Source: an uncultured Eubacteriales bacterium
Lineage (GTDB): Bacteria; Bacillota; Clostridia; Peptostreptococcales; Anaerovoracaceae
NCBI GenBank assembly: GCA_902786355.1
Contig: CADABZ010000004.1
Location: 45,084 to 109,083 of the forward strand
Length of the DNA: 64,000 bases
Direction of reading: 5' to 3'
The position numbers and the translations under genes are program-made. The notes beneath the pieces are model-generated. The model did no database searches and had not been told where the DNA came from. It worked only from the letters and a program-made list of their open reading frames with translations. Below are positions 9,105 through 18,493 of the stretch, in pieces (positions within the stretch are counted from its first letter, which is position 1; every line of letters begins with the position of its first letter).

Positions 9105-9128
9105 ACTAAGTAGGTAATACAATAATAC
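9095..9128. promoter_or_regulatory. Probable operator of the YtrA-like regulator
   Basis: A perfect 11-bp inverted repeat, GTATTATTGTA / TACAATAATAC, has a 12-bp centre. Its position over the -10 box and start region, just upstream of a GntR gene, is typical of autoregulation by this family. Confidence 0.65.
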
Positions 9129-9168
9129 AAACCGGAGCATATCACTCCGATACACGAAAGGAATGGAC

Positions 9169-9537
9169 ATGGATTGGAAATTCAGAAACGGGATACCGAT
9201 CTATCTGCAGATCATAGATGAAATGACGATGCGCATCGCCAGCGGGGCTTACAAGCCTGGGGAAAAACTCCCGTCTGTCAGAGATCTGTCTATGGAAGCG
9301 GGGGTCAATCCAAACACCATGCAGAAAGCAATGGCTGAACTCGAAAGGAAAAAACTTGTTTTTTCTGAACGGACCAGCGGGCGGTTCGTTACAGAGGACG
9401 AATCGGTGCTTAAAGAACTGCATGAGGAGCTGGCGAAGAAGTATTTTGCAGAGCTGTCAGAAAAGCTTACCAAGATAGGTATGACTGGCGAAGAGATAGC
9501 TGAAGCGATCAGGAGCTGGCTTGAAGAATTACGATAG
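9169..9537 (+). CDS. GntR-family repressor, YtrA subfamily
   Basis: 122 residues. ATG 9169 is chosen because GAAAGGA ends at 9162, giving 6 bp spacing; the ATG at 9163 would have none. Residues 9-75 are the winged helix: IPIYLQIIDEMTMRIASG, GEKLPSVRDLS, VNPNTMQKAMAELE. The remaining roughly 45 residues form a short helical dimerisation tail, which defines the YtrA subgroup. In Bacillus such regulators repress an ABC transporter operon that responds to cell-wall antibiotics. Here the gene is followed 11 bp later by an ABC ATPase and a membrane protein. It likely binds the inverted repeat at 9095-9128. Confidence 0.88.
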   Translation: MDWKFRNGIPIYLQIIDEMTMRIASGAYKPGEKLPSVRDLSMEAGVNPNTMQKAMAELERKKLVFSERTSGRFVTEDESVLKELHEELAKKYFAELSEKLTKIGMTGEEIAEAIRSWLEELR

Positions 9538-9548
9538 GAGAGTGTGAA

Positions 9549-10244
9549 ATGGCAAGAATAGAAATCAACGGTCTGACGAAAGAGTTCACGGGACTCACTG
9601 CCCTTGACTCTGTAGACCTGAGCCTTGAGAAAGGGCAGATAGTGGGTCTTCTCGGTCCTAACGGAAGCGGCAAGACGACACTTATCAAGATCCTCAACGG
9701 ACTTCTGAAACCGACTGCAGGTACAGTGCTCATCAATAATATGACGCCGGGGATCGGGACAAAAAAAGCGGTTGCCTTCCTTCCGGACAGGAACGCCCTC
9801 CCGGAATACATGACAACAGATCAGCTGCTTGAACTGTATCAGGACTTCTTCGAAGACTTCAACAGAGAGAAGGCGGAAGCTATGATAGCCGACCTTGGCA
9901 TCAGCACATCACAGCAGATGAAGAAGATGTCGAAGGGCACAAAGGAGAAGCTTCAGCTCTGCCTGGTAATGGCCAGAGAGGCTGACGTATATCTGCTCGA
10001 TGAACCGATTGGCGGTGTGGATCCGGCAACGAGAGATTATATACTCAGGACGATAATCTCAAACTATAACGAAGACGCACTTGTCATAATCGCGACGCAT
10101 CTTATCTCAGATGTAGAGTCGGTACTGGATGATGTCGTGTTCATCAAAGAGGGAAGAGTAGTACTGCACAAACCGGCTGAGACTATAAGAGAAGAAACAG
10201 GAGAGAGCGTAGATCAGCTCTTCAGGGAGGTATTCAGATGCTAG
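9549..10244 (+). CDS. ABC transporter ATP-binding protein (YtrB-like)
   Basis: 231 residues, a single nucleotide-binding domain. Walker A is GPNGSGKT at residues 36-43, the signature region is MSKGTKEKLQL (a degenerate LSGGQ), Walker B is VYLLDEP and the switch His is in ATHLISD. The MSKG signature is common in exporters of the ytr and bcr types. Its 3' end overlaps the next gene by 7 bp, which points to translational coupling with the membrane partner. Likely role: energising export or removal of a membrane-active compound under control of the upstream GntR regulator. Confidence 0.88.
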   Translation: MARIEINGLTKEFTGLTALDSVDLSLEKGQIVGLLGPNGSGKTTLIKILNGLLKPTAGTVLINNMTPGIGTKKAVAFLPDRNALPEYMTTDQLLELYQDFFEDFNREKAEAMIADLGISTSQQMKKMSKGTKEKLQLCLVMAREADVYLLDEPIGGVDPATRDYILRTIISNYNEDALVIIATHLISDVESVLDDVVFIKEGRVVLHKPAETIREETGESVDQLFREVFRC

Positions 10245-11002
10245 GTAAACTGTTAAAATATGAGATCCCTGCACTGGGACGCAGCCTCATGCCGCTGTAT
10301 ATCGGCTGGACTGCAACAGCGGTCCTTCTGGGACTTGCTGTCGGACCGCTTTCGTCCACATCCGACTTTATGGTCATCGTTACAGGCATGATGTATTCGG
10401 CAGTGGCTACAGCTGTTGTTGTAATGGCAGTAGTCATGATCATCCAGAGATATAAGAACAGCCTTCTGGGAGATCAGGCATACTTCTATCAGGTGCTGCC
10501 GGTATCAGCTGCTGAGCATATCGCCAGCAAAAGCATCTCTGCCCTTGTCTGGATCCTTCTGTCCGGAGTAGCTATGCTGCTGACAGGACTGGTCATCGCT
10601 CTGTTCAGCGGAGAACTTCTGAAGATATCTCTTCCGGAGCTGTTCAGAGCTCTTGCAGAGCTGAAGTTATCCGGATGGCTGACCGTGTTACTGTCCATAA
10701 TAGCCCTGGCTTTCAGTATCACCAAGAGCATTCTGGGTATATACGCAGCTATAACGATCGGACATCAGGTCCAGAAGCATACTGTTCTGGCGTCGATAGG
10801 AGCATATATCGGAGTGCTTACTTTTGAGACATGCGCAGGAAGGATACTCTTCGCTCCGATCTCGAGACTCTGGTACAGACTTGATGATCTTGCCAGCTTT
10901 AACCTGATAATGGTGGTCGCCATCCTCGTTTCTGCTGCTCTGGGAGCTGTATATTTCTTCATATGCAGATATCTGATGGAGAATAAGCTGAACATCAGCT
11001 GA
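10238..11002 (+). CDS. ABC transporter membrane protein of the GntR-controlled operon
   Basis: 254 residues with six predicted hydrophobic segments (for example SLMPLYIGWTATAVLLGLAVG and the C-terminal LIMVVAILVSAALGAVYFF). It has no recognisable substrate-binding domain. GGGAGG precedes the ATG, which lies inside the end of the ATPase gene. It forms the permease half of a two-component transporter like YtrC/D. Substrate unknown. A terminator follows at 11037. Confidence 0.8.
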   Translation: MLGKLLKYEIPALGRSLMPLYIGWTATAVLLGLAVGPLSSTSDFMVIVTGMMYSAVATAVVVMAVVMIIQRYKNSLLGDQAYFYQVLPVSAAEHIASKSISALVWILLSGVAMLLTGLVIALFSGELLKISLPELFRALAELKLSGWLTVLLSIIALAFSITKSILGIYAAITIGHQVQKHTVLASIGAYIGVLTFETCAGRILFAPISRLWYRLDDLASFNLIMVVAILVSAALGAVYFFICRYLMENKLNIS

Positions 11003-11036
11003 GGTGACACGAAGCCAGTATACATTGCATATGCAT

Positions 11037-11064
11037 ACCCCGCACCCTGCGGGGTTTATTTTTT
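11037..11064 (+). terminator. Terminator of the GntR-ABC operon
   Basis: An 8-bp GC-rich stem ACCCCGCA / TGCGGGGT with a 3-base loop is followed by TTATTTTTT. Confidence 0.85.
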
Positions 11065-11085
11065 GGGTGTAAATTGGCTAATTGG

Positions 11086-11114
11086 GTGACTTTTTATGCA
11101 TTAAAGCGTATAAT
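11086..11114 (+). promoter_or_regulatory. Promoter of the nhaC gene
   Basis: GTGACT (near-consensus TTGACA) and a perfect TATAAT are 17 bp apart. The start codon is about 90 bp downstream; that leader holds an imperfect ATGCAGTGC/GCATT hairpin. Confidence 0.55.
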
Positions 11115-11204
11115 AATCGAATAATGGCGCAATGATATGCAGTGCGAAGCAGTCTGCTCTGCATTGGATGATAGAAATAATTGCAAATAACGGGAGAATA
11201 ATTA

Positions 11205-12647
11205 ATGGGTAATATTTTTACAGCAGAAAGAGAACATAAAACACCGACGGTCTGGCAGGCGCTCATATCTCTGCTCGGCCTCATAGCTGTAATGTCTGTC
11301 GGGATCATCATATTCCATGTCGATCCTCACATTCCTATGTTTATCGGAGTCATCATTTCCGCAGTTATGGCGATGGCACTCGGGTACAGCTGGAGAGAGA
11401 TCGAGAAGTTCATGATCGAAGGGATCGGCAAGGCGATGCAGTCTATCCTGATACTGTGCATCGTAGGCATGATGATCGGTGCCTGGCTTATATCCGGGAC
11501 GATCCCGACGATGATATATTACGGACTGAAGCTGCTGTCGCCTAAGTTCTTCCTGGCTGCAGCCATGCTGATATGTTCGATCACATCACTCGCTACAGGA
11601 ACATCCTGGGGAACCATGGGCACTATGGGCCTTGCGCTTATAGGAATAGGCGCAGGTCTCGGTATGCCTATCGGACCGACAGCGGGAGCTGTTATTTCGG
11701 GTGCGTATTTTGGCGACAAGATGTCCCCGCTGTCTGATACTACGAATCTGGCACCGGCCATGGCAGGAACTGATGTCTTCACTCATGTAAAATACATGCT
11801 CAAATCCACGATCGCGGCATACCTGCTGGCGCTTGCATTTTTCTTAGTGTACGGCTTCATGCATGTATCGGCGAATCAGGCTGATACCTCGCAGGCGGTC
11901 ATACTCATGGAAGGCCTTCGCAGCACATTCAATATCAACATTGCTCTGCTGATCCCTCCGCTGGTCGTCATACTGTCGATCGCATGCAAGGTTCCGGCTA
12001 TACCTGGGATCACGCTCGGCTTCCTTGCAGCAACACTGATGGCACCTTTCATTCAGGACGGAGTTACATTCGGAAACATCCTCGATGTATCGATGAATGG
12101 TTTTGTCTGCGAATCAGAGATCGAGTCTCTCAACGATCTGCTCTCTACCGGCGGACTTCTCAATATGTCCTCGTCCATACTCATGACTATGATCGCTATG
12201 ATGTTCGGAGGCATCATGGAGGGTACGGGACAGCTTGAAGTCATAATCAATTCCATAATAAAGAGAGTACGCGGCGATGCCGGCCTTATCGGAGCTACAG
12301 AGATAACCTGCATACTGTCTAATATTGTTATTCCGGAGCAGTATGTGTCCATCCTGCTTCCTGGAAGGATGTATGCAGATACTTACAGAAAGAAAGGCCT
12401 GCATCCGAAGAGCCTGTCCAATGCACTTGAGTCGGCCGGTACAGTTACTTCATGCCTCGTGCCTTGGAATACATGCGGTGTGTTCATCACTACGACTCTC
12501 GGCGTAGGCACCGCTGTCTATGCACCTTGGGCGGTATTCAACTATCTGATGCCGGTAATGTGCTTTGTGCTTGCTCTCATGGGAGTAACAGTCACTCATA
12601 TGACACCGGAAGAGCAGGAGCGTGCAGACGCAGGCGAGCTGGTATAG
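11205..12647 (+). CDS. nhaC: Na+/H+ antiporter, NhaC family
   Basis: 480 residues with about eleven membrane segments. The family core is clear: ATGTSWGTMGTMGLALIGIG near residue 131, then GAVISGAYFGDKMSPLSDTTNLAPAMAGTD, whose Asp and Ser/Thr residues are the conserved ion-path motif of NhaC transporters. It exchanges cytoplasmic Na+ for external H+, or carries an organic acid in related members such as malate-lactate exchangers. It is monocistronic, with its own promoter and terminator. Paralogues with different substrates exist, so the ion specificity is inferred. Confidence 0.85.
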   Translation: MGNIFTAEREHKTPTVWQALISLLGLIAVMSVGIIIFHVDPHIPMFIGVIISAVMAMALGYSWREIEKFMIEGIGKAMQSILILCIVGMMIGAWLISGTIPTMIYYGLKLLSPKFFLAAAMLICSITSLATGTSWGTMGTMGLALIGIGAGLGMPIGPTAGAVISGAYFGDKMSPLSDTTNLAPAMAGTDVFTHVKYMLKSTIAAYLLALAFFLVYGFMHVSANQADTSQAVILMEGLRSTFNINIALLIPPLVVILSIACKVPAIPGITLGFLAATLMAPFIQDGVTFGNILDVSMNGFVCESEIESLNDLLSTGGLLNMSSSILMTMIAMMFGGIMEGTGQLEVIINSIIKRVRGDAGLIGATEITCILSNIVIPEQYVSILLPGRMYADTYRKKGLHPKSLSNALESAGTVTSCLVPWNTCGVFITTTLGVGTAVYAPWAVFNYLMPVMCFVLALMGVTVTHMTPEEQERADAGELV

Positions 12648-12711
12648 ACCATTGATCATTCTGCCCGGATGTTTCCTGAAAGCAGTTATACAATTACAGA
12701 TACAATACAGA

Positions 12712-12745
12712 AACACCTTTTGCCCGGAGACAAAAGGTGTTTTTG
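12712..12745 (+). terminator. Terminator after nhaC
   Basis: An 11-bp stem AACACCTTTTG / CAAAAGGTGTT with an 8-base loop is followed by TTTTG. Confidence 0.85.
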
Positions 12746-12796
12746 TTACTTGTGCTTATTGCCCGGGATGCCGGGTTTCAGTAAGTCTGAAGCTTT

Positions 12797-14107
12797 CTAT
12801 TTTGCAATGTATCTTGCTTCGATGTAATATCTCTTCTCGTTAGCTTCGCCCATGGAGAATGTCTTGCGAGGAAGAGCTCCGTCTGCAGCTACTGCAGGGA
12901 AGAGCATGAACTTATCCATTGCAGGAAGCATGAATCCGGCATTGCCGTCTCTTGCAGAAAGCTTCTTGACTGCATCTGTTCCATGGATGTAGTCGATGTC
13001 GCATTCCTTGTTCTCCTTGACCATGATGTCAAGAACATGCTGGAGACAACCTACCTCGAGCTTGTTGGAAGGCTCCTCTACGATGATCTTGCCTTCGCCT
13101 GCGCCTGTGAAGTAAGGGATCTGGAATGCGCCTTCAGGTACTGCTGCATCAGCGTCAGCGAGGTATGCCTTGCCGTTAGCCTCATTAAGAAGTGCAACAG
13201 TCTTCTCTACGAGCTCCATACCGGTCTGTCCTTCCTTAGCGAAGATAACTCTGTGGATAGGCTCGAATACGATACCTTCATCGTGGATGTTCTCGATCTC
13301 GCAGAGTGCATATCTTGCAGGATGTCCTTCGATCTCTTCAGGAGAAAGAGTCTTCTTGATGTTCTCCCATGCAGTCTTTGCTGTGGCCAGTGAGTGGTTT
13401 CCATCGCCCATAGCCTGGAAGATAACGTGTCCTGCACCGTACTTTGCTTCAGCCTTGTCGTAGAGAGCTGAAAGAGCTTCCTTTGCGCCTGCAAGATTCT
13501 CTTCCTTGATGAAGCATCCTGTGATGTGTCCGCCGTCCATCATGAGGTCGGTGTCATAGATAACTTCCTTCGGCTGATCTGCAAGAGGCTCGATGACTGT
13601 CTTGTCAGGATCGTCGATCAGAATGAGAATGTGAGGCATCTCGATAGGGGCGTCGCCTCTGATCCTCAGACGAGGAGGGATACGTTCTACAACTGTTCCT
13701 TCTGTAGCTCTTGTGAGTGACTGTGAACCCTTGTTGAAGTCATATGCTTCGAGGTCTGTAGCGATAACGAGACCCATACGTGTACGTCCCTCAGCAGTTC
13801 TCTTGATGAGCATGCATCCAGGTTCCATCTTGCGGAGTGTTCCGTCAGAAAGGTATTTGTCCATTGCTGCACGTACAGCTTTGATCCTGTCAGCTTCATC
13901 CGGTCCGTCGAGATACAGTTCAGGAAGCATGAGTCTGAGTGTGGAAGGAGCATCTCCTACGATCTCCTCGACCTTTTCCCAGTATTCAGGCTCTGAAGTG
14001 AACTGGTCGCATGCAACGACTGCCCACTTGTAATAATCTGTACCCTCTGCAGGGAGCAGGATTTCAGGGATGTGAAGACCAAATTTGCTCCAATCATAAG
14101 TAGCCAT
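12797..14107 (-). CDS. DUF1015-family protein
   Basis: 436 residues. The ATG at 14107 is preceded by CCGGAGGAAAC, whereas the longer frame starting at 14125 has no ribosome site. The family is recognised by its N-terminal WSKFGLHIPEILLPAEGTDYYKWAVVACDQ and the central ALSALYDKAEAKY with FQAMGDGNHSLATAKTAW; the GNHS segment corresponds to the GHHR-like motif that is the hallmark of DUF1015. The reaction is not established. The gene is monocistronic and convergent with nhaC across a terminator. It often occurs near amino-acid metabolism genes in Clostridia; here the divergent neighbour is an aminotransferase. Confidence 0.8.
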   Translation of the reverse strand: MATYDWSKFGLHIPEILLPAEGTDYYKWAVVACDQFTSEPEYWEKVEEIVGDAPSTLRLMLPELYLDGPDEADRIKAVRAAMDKYLSDGTLRKMEPGCMLIKRTAEGRTRMGLVIATDLEAYDFNKGSQSLTRATEGTVVERIPPRLRIRGDAPIEMPHILILIDDPDKTVIEPLADQPKEVIYDTDLMMDGGHITGCFIKEENLAGAKEALSALYDKAEAKYGAGHVIFQAMGDGNHSLATAKTAWENIKKTLSPEEIEGHPARYALCEIENIHDEGIVFEPIHRVIFAKEGQTGMELVEKTVALLNEANGKAYLADADAAVPEGAFQIPYFTGAGEGKIIVEEPSNKLEVGCLQHVLDIMVKENKECDIDYIHGTDAVKKLSARDGNAGFMLPAMDKFMLFPAVAADGALPRKTFSMGEANEKRYYIEARYIAK

Positions 14108-14356
14108 ATTGTTTCCTCCGGTCATAAAATAGTGTTAAAGCAAAAAGATTAGTTGATAAACCCAATCATCTAATTATCGAATAAATCAGGGAATAATGCA
14201 AGCAGATGCCGGAAGGAAAACCAAGAGAATACTTATGCATCCGTGATAAGCCGGGCAAAATATGGCCCATGGATATTTTCTATTACAAAGAGGAAGGATT
14301 GTGTTACAATTAATACAATATAAAGATCGTAAGGATCATACGGAGGTAGTGTAATT

Positions 14357-15559
14357 ATGATTTCTAATGCAATGAAACCTTTCCTCGAAGGAAGCTCGCA
14401 GATAAGAGCGATGTTTGAAGAAGGTAAGAAAATGGCCAAGATCTACGGAGCAGAGAATGTCTATGATTTCAGTATAGGAAATCCGGGACTCAATCCTCCT
14501 CAGGAAGTATTCGATGCTATCGATGAGATCAACCACAAACTTGATCCGCATTATGTTCACAGCTATCCTTCCAATGCCGGATTTGAGTCAACAAGAAAAG
14601 CTGTTGCTGATGACCTCAATGAAAGGGCAGGCGGGGACTTTTTCGATGTAGATCATATCATAATGTCATGCGGAGCAGCTTACTCCATTAATATGATAAA
14701 CAAGTGCATCTTCGATCCTGGCGACAAGCTTGTCGTATTCGCTCCGTATTTCGTTGAATACGGCAACTGGGCACGCAACTGGGGCGCAGAAACACTTGTA
14801 GTTCCGGCTAATGAAAAACTGGACTTCGATCCTGATGCAGAGGCTCTCAGAGAGATCCTTGTACCTGAAGTCAAGGCAGTAATGCTCAACAACCCTAACA
14901 ACCCTACGGGCAAGATCTATTCAAGAGAAGCACTCGATGCGGTGGCAGATGTTCTCAGAGAAGCAGAGAAGAAATTCGGCCACACCATCTATCTGATCTG
15001 TGATGAGCCTTACAGAGAGCTCGTATATACAGACCAGGATGTACCATTCCCTGGAGACTATTATGCTGATTCTCTGATCGCTTATTCATGGTCAAAATCA
15101 CTCTCGATGCCGGGAGATAGAATCGGATATGTAGCTGTTCCGAAGTGTGCTGAAGGTCATGAAGAGCTTGCATCTGCACTGGTAGTTGCCTGCAGAGTGC
15201 TCGGCGGCACCAACGCTCCGACTATCCAGGAGCTGATCGTTGAGAGATGTCTCAAGTGCAGATCTGATCTTGACTATTACAAGAGAAATGCCAGAGATCT
15301 CTATAAGATCGTCCATGAAGAGGCAGGCCTTGACTGCATATATCCGCAGGGCGCATTCTACATGTGGATAAAATCCCCTGTTGAAAACGAGATGGAATTC
15401 GTGAATGCTGCCAAGGAAGAGCGCATACTCATTACACCGGGAAGCGCATTCCACGGCCCGGGCTGGGTAAGAGCATCCTTCTGCGGAGCCAATGAGACTA
15501 TCCAGAGATCACGCGATTCCTGGCTAAAACTCGGAGAGAAATTCGGCACCAGAAAGTAA
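14357..15559 (+). CDS. Class I/II PLP-dependent aminotransferase (paralogue 1)
   Basis: 400 residues. Fold-type I markers are present in order: SIGNPGLNPP, NNPNNPTGKIYS (substrate/PLP Asn), CDEPYRELVY (Asp binding the PLP nitrogen), YSWSKSLSMPGDRIGYV (Schiff-base Lys) and the C-terminal carboxylate-binding region. The protein should move an amino group between an amino acid and a 2-oxo acid in the cytosol; the substrate cannot be read from sequence. A close paralogue lies at 57.0-58.2 kb. The gene has CGGAGG before the ATG and is single, with a bidirectional terminator at 15615. Confidence 0.88.
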   Translation: MISNAMKPFLEGSSQIRAMFEEGKKMAKIYGAENVYDFSIGNPGLNPPQEVFDAIDEINHKLDPHYVHSYPSNAGFESTRKAVADDLNERAGGDFFDVDHIIMSCGAAYSINMINKCIFDPGDKLVVFAPYFVEYGNWARNWGAETLVVPANEKLDFDPDAEALREILVPEVKAVMLNNPNNPTGKIYSREALDAVADVLREAEKKFGHTIYLICDEPYRELVYTDQDVPFPGDYYADSLIAYSWSKSLSMPGDRIGYVAVPKCAEGHEELASALVVACRVLGGTNAPTIQELIVERCLKCRSDLDYYKRNARDLYKIVHEEAGLDCIYPQGAFYMWIKSPVENEMEFVNAAKEERILITPGSAFHGPGWVRASFCGANETIQRSRDSWLKLGEKFGTRK

Positions 15560-15614
15560 CGATAACGATCCGCCGGAAGATCACCGGATGCCGGGATCAG
15601 CAGAACAACGCAAA

Positions 15615-15645
15615 AGGGACTTCGGATTTCCGAAGTCCCTGTTTT
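15615..15645. terminator. Bidirectional terminator between aminotransferase and buk
   Basis: A 10-bp stem AGGGACTTCG / CGAAGTCCCT has AAA on its left and GTTTT on its right. Confidence 0.8.
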
Positions 15646-15674
15646 CATGTGCGATATGTCCGGCTGCCGGGGAA

Positions 15675-16820
15675 TTATCTCTGAGGCACTGTGCCTGGTT
15701 TTACTCCCGGTACGATGCTTATGCGGTCCTCAGCTGTACGTGCGATCTCGCCGAAGTCCTGAAGGACTTCCTCTCCTCTGAGAACTCTGAGAGCTCCTGC
15801 AGCGAGAGCTTCCATCTCATACTCGCCTGCCATGACCTCAACAGGGCAGATGAATGACACATGCTCTGTGATGTAGTCTGAAACATATTTTGAGTATGCG
15901 ATGCCTCCGGTGAGGATGATGCGGTCGACCTTGCCGCATACTGTAGCTGCCAGCTTGGAGATGTCCTTGGCAACGGTAAGGCACATTGCTTCGTATACGA
16001 TCTTAGCATATTCATCACCGTCTGCGATCATCTTCTCTACATCGCGTGCATCAGCTGTTCCGAGATGCGCAATGAGTCCGCCCTTGCCGTGGAAGAGCTT
16101 CATGGCTTCCTTATATGTATACTTGCCGCTGTAGCAGAGGTCCACAAGACGCTTTGCGCTGACACCGCCGCCTCTCTCAGGTGTGAAGTTGCCTTCGTCA
16201 TCGTTGACAGAATCGATATTGACGCCGTCCTTGTAAAGTCTGATCGAGCTTCCGCCGCCGAGGTGAGCTACGATGAATGTGCACTCATCGAACTTCTTTC
16301 CGAGCTTCTCCTCAGCACATCTGATAGCCATAGCTCTTGTGTTGAGTGTATGACCTACTGTGAAGTGAGGCAGCTCCGGAACTCCGCTGACTCTTGCGAC
16401 AGGCATCTTCTCATCTGTTCCGATAGCATCATATATGCATACAGGAATGCCGTATTCTTTGTTCAGGTCAAAAGCGATCATGCTGCCGATAAGAGATGGA
16501 TGCTTGGCCAGATCCTCAGGTCTTGTGAGGAAATCGATCATAGCCTGATCGATGTTGATAGCTCCGTGAGGACATGGAAGGATGTTTCCGCCTCTTGAAA
16601 CTGCGGCTGTCAGTGAATCGATGCTGACGCCATTCTTCTCCATTGACTCTTTGATCTTGTCATATCTGAATTGATACTGCTCAGTGACATCGCCGAATGG
16701 TGCAAGCTCTTCAGTGGAGTGACGGATAGTATCGTTGAATACTTCCCTGTCATCATCATACACAGCGATCTTGCTGGAAGTTGAACCGAGATTCATGACC
16801 AATATTCTCTCTTTTGACAT
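15675..16820 (-). CDS. buk: Butyrate kinase
   Basis: 381 residues (family about 355-360). It belongs to the acetate/butyrate kinase (ASKHA) fold: VMNLGSTSSKIAVYDDD at the N terminus binds phosphate, HSTEEL is typical of Buk, and VAHLGGGSS plus RIILTGGIAYS form the adenosine site. It makes ATP from butyryl-phosphate or related branched acyl-phosphates. A phosphotransbutyrylase gene is usually beside it; none is visible here, and the only acyl-transferase in the window is PduL at 1.3 kb. AAGGAG lies before the ATG. The tail of the protein is slightly longer than usual. Confidence 0.92.
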   Translation of the reverse strand: MSKERILVMNLGSTSSKIAVYDDDREVFNDTIRHSTEELAPFGDVTEQYQFRYDKIKESMEKNGVSIDSLTAAVSRGGNILPCPHGAINIDQAMIDFLTRPEDLAKHPSLIGSMIAFDLNKEYGIPVCIYDAIGTDEKMPVARVSGVPELPHFTVGHTLNTRAMAIRCAEEKLGKKFDECTFIVAHLGGGSSIRLYKDGVNIDSVNDDEGNFTPERGGGVSAKRLVDLCYSGKYTYKEAMKLFHGKGGLIAHLGTADARDVEKMIADGDEYAKIVYEAMCLTVAKDISKLAATVCGKVDRIILTGGIAYSKYVSDYITEHVSFICPVEVMAGEYEMEALAAGALRVLRGEEVLQDFGEIARTAEDRISIVPGVKPGTVPQR

Positions 16821-16887
16821 AGTGTTCTCTCCTTGTGTTGTTAATCTGTAATAAAAGATTCCGCTAAGATTATACAGAAAATGATCC

Positions 16888-16928
16888 TAAAAAAAGTGAG
16901 CGTTCTGAGAAAAATCTCTCCGCTCACT
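16888..16928 (-). terminator. Terminator of the uracil permease gene
   Basis: Read on the minus strand, AGTGAGCG pairs with CGCTCACT and is followed by TTTTTTT; the loop holds a weaker inner helix. It separates the permease from buk. Confidence 0.75.
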
Positions 16929-17017
16929 ATATTCCATATTGGTTTCTTCTGCCTGCAGATATCATATATCTGAGGTCAGTGGTTTGTCAATCGGCTTATT
17001 TACAGATCTGATGCTTC

Positions 17018-18319
17018 TTACTCTGCATCCTCTTCGTCTTCGTACTCGTTGGTCAGGTGGAATTTGTCGAGCAGATACATGCAGAGCCCGAGGAGCATAC
17101 CTGTTACTGCTGCAAGGCTCATTCCTGAGAGCTGAGCGCTTCCGAGCCTGATTGCTATGCCGGAGAGTCCGACGACGAATACTACAGAAGTCATCGCGAG
17201 GTTGCGAGGCTTGGAGTAATCGATGTGGGCATCTACCATGAGGCGGATACCGGAAGCTCCGATCATTCCGTAGAGCAGGAAGCTGACGCCGCCCATTACA
17301 GGCCCCGGGATAGTCTGGATCAGAGCTGAAGCCTTGCCGATGAATGAAAGTACGATCGAGAAAGCAGCGGCTCCGCCGATGACCCATACACTGTATACCT
17401 TGGTGATAGCCATGACACCGATGTTCTCGCCGTATGTTGTTGTCGGGCATGAACCGCAGAATCCGGAAAGAGCTGTCGATAAACCGTCAGCGAACATGGA
17501 TCTGTGAAGGCCAGGATCCTTGAGGAGATCCTTTCCTACGACCTCTGAGGTAACGACCTGGTGTCCGATATGCTCGGATACAACTACAAGTGTCGCAGGT
17601 ATTATGATCAGTATAGCCTGGATGTTCCACTGCGGAGTCTGGAAAGCAGGGAGTTCGAATACAGCAGCCTGTCCGACAGGCGAGAAGTCTACAAGCCCGA
17701 GCAGAAGTGCTGCGACATAACCAACTATGATGGCGATCAGGATAGCTATAGCGCTCGCAAAACCTCTGTAGAGAACTCCTCCGAATACTGCGAGGATGAG
17801 TGTGATCAGAAATACTGCGAGTACTCTCGGGTCAAGATTCTCTACCATTGAACCGTCAGCATTGAGGATGCCGCCGTTCTGAGCAGCGTTTCCTGCAAGC
17901 TCAAGTCCGATAAGTGCTACTACAGGACCCATTGCCGCAGGAGGCAGTATCGCATCGATCCACTTCGTGCCGACGAATTTTATTAGTATGGCTATTGCGC
18001 ACATGAGCAGACCTGTCACAACGAAGCCGCCGAGAGCATATCTGTAGCCGAGGCCTTCGGTTCCGATGACCAGGAGAGCCGGCGAAATGAATGCGAATGA
18101 TGATCCGAGATATGCAGGAGCTCCGCCTTTTGTGCATATGATGAAGATGAATGTTCCGATACCATTCATGAGAAGTGCGATCGAAGGATTTATCCCGAGA
18201 ATGTACGGTACCAGTACAGACGCGCTGAACATAGCGAATGTGTGCTGGATGGAAAGCGGGATACCTTTGCTGAGAGGCACTCTTTCCTGGATGCCGATGA
18301 TCTTTCTTTGCTTAGCCAT
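17018..18319 (-). CDS. uraA: Uracil permease, NCS2 family
   Basis: 433 residues. The ATG at 18319 has AAGAGGAAC in front, while the longer frame does not. About fourteen membrane segments are present, with the UraA signature TTYGENIGVMAITKVYS near residue 293, whose Glu and Asn contact uracil and which replaces the QN motif of purine permeases, and a conserved Glu in ALIGLELAGNAAQ. It imports uracil with a proton for salvage by uracil phosphoribosyltransferase. The gene is monocistronic, with a promoter at 18360-18388; no PyrR-type attenuator was recognised in the short leader. The tail ends in an acidic EYEDEEDAE. Confidence 0.88.
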   Translation of the reverse strand: MAKQRKIIGIQERVPLSKGIPLSIQHTFAMFSASVLVPYILGINPSIALLMNGIGTFIFIICTKGGAPAYLGSSFAFISPALLVIGTEGLGYRYALGGFVVTGLLMCAIAILIKFVGTKWIDAILPPAAMGPVVALIGLELAGNAAQNGGILNADGSMVENLDPRVLAVFLITLILAVFGGVLYRGFASAIAILIAIIVGYVAALLLGLVDFSPVGQAAVFELPAFQTPQWNIQAILIIIPATLVVVSEHIGHQVVTSEVVGKDLLKDPGLHRSMFADGLSTALSGFCGSCPTTTYGENIGVMAITKVYSVWVIGGAAAFSIVLSFIGKASALIQTIPGPVMGGVSFLLYGMIGASGIRLMVDAHIDYSKPRNLAMTSVVFVVGLSGIAIRLGSAQLSGMSLAAVTGMLLGLCMYLLDKFHLTNEYEDEEDAE

Positions 18320-18359
18320 TATTGTTCCTCTTTTCTTTTGATAAAAATCAGCCACGAAC

Positions 18360-18388
18360 ATTATACTGACACAGGCAGACAGTCACAA
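18360..18388 (-). promoter_or_regulatory. Promoter of the uracil permease gene
   Basis: On the minus strand TTGTGA and TATAAT are exactly 17 bp apart; the start codon is about 40 bp downstream. Confidence 0.65.
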
Positions 18389-18493
18389 CTTCTTTTCATT
18401 CGGTTTTTTGTTCTAAAATCGGAACCCTTGATTATAGGCAATACGCTTCTGTTGTGTTAAAATCATCCATGTAAATTTATCAAATGATACAAA

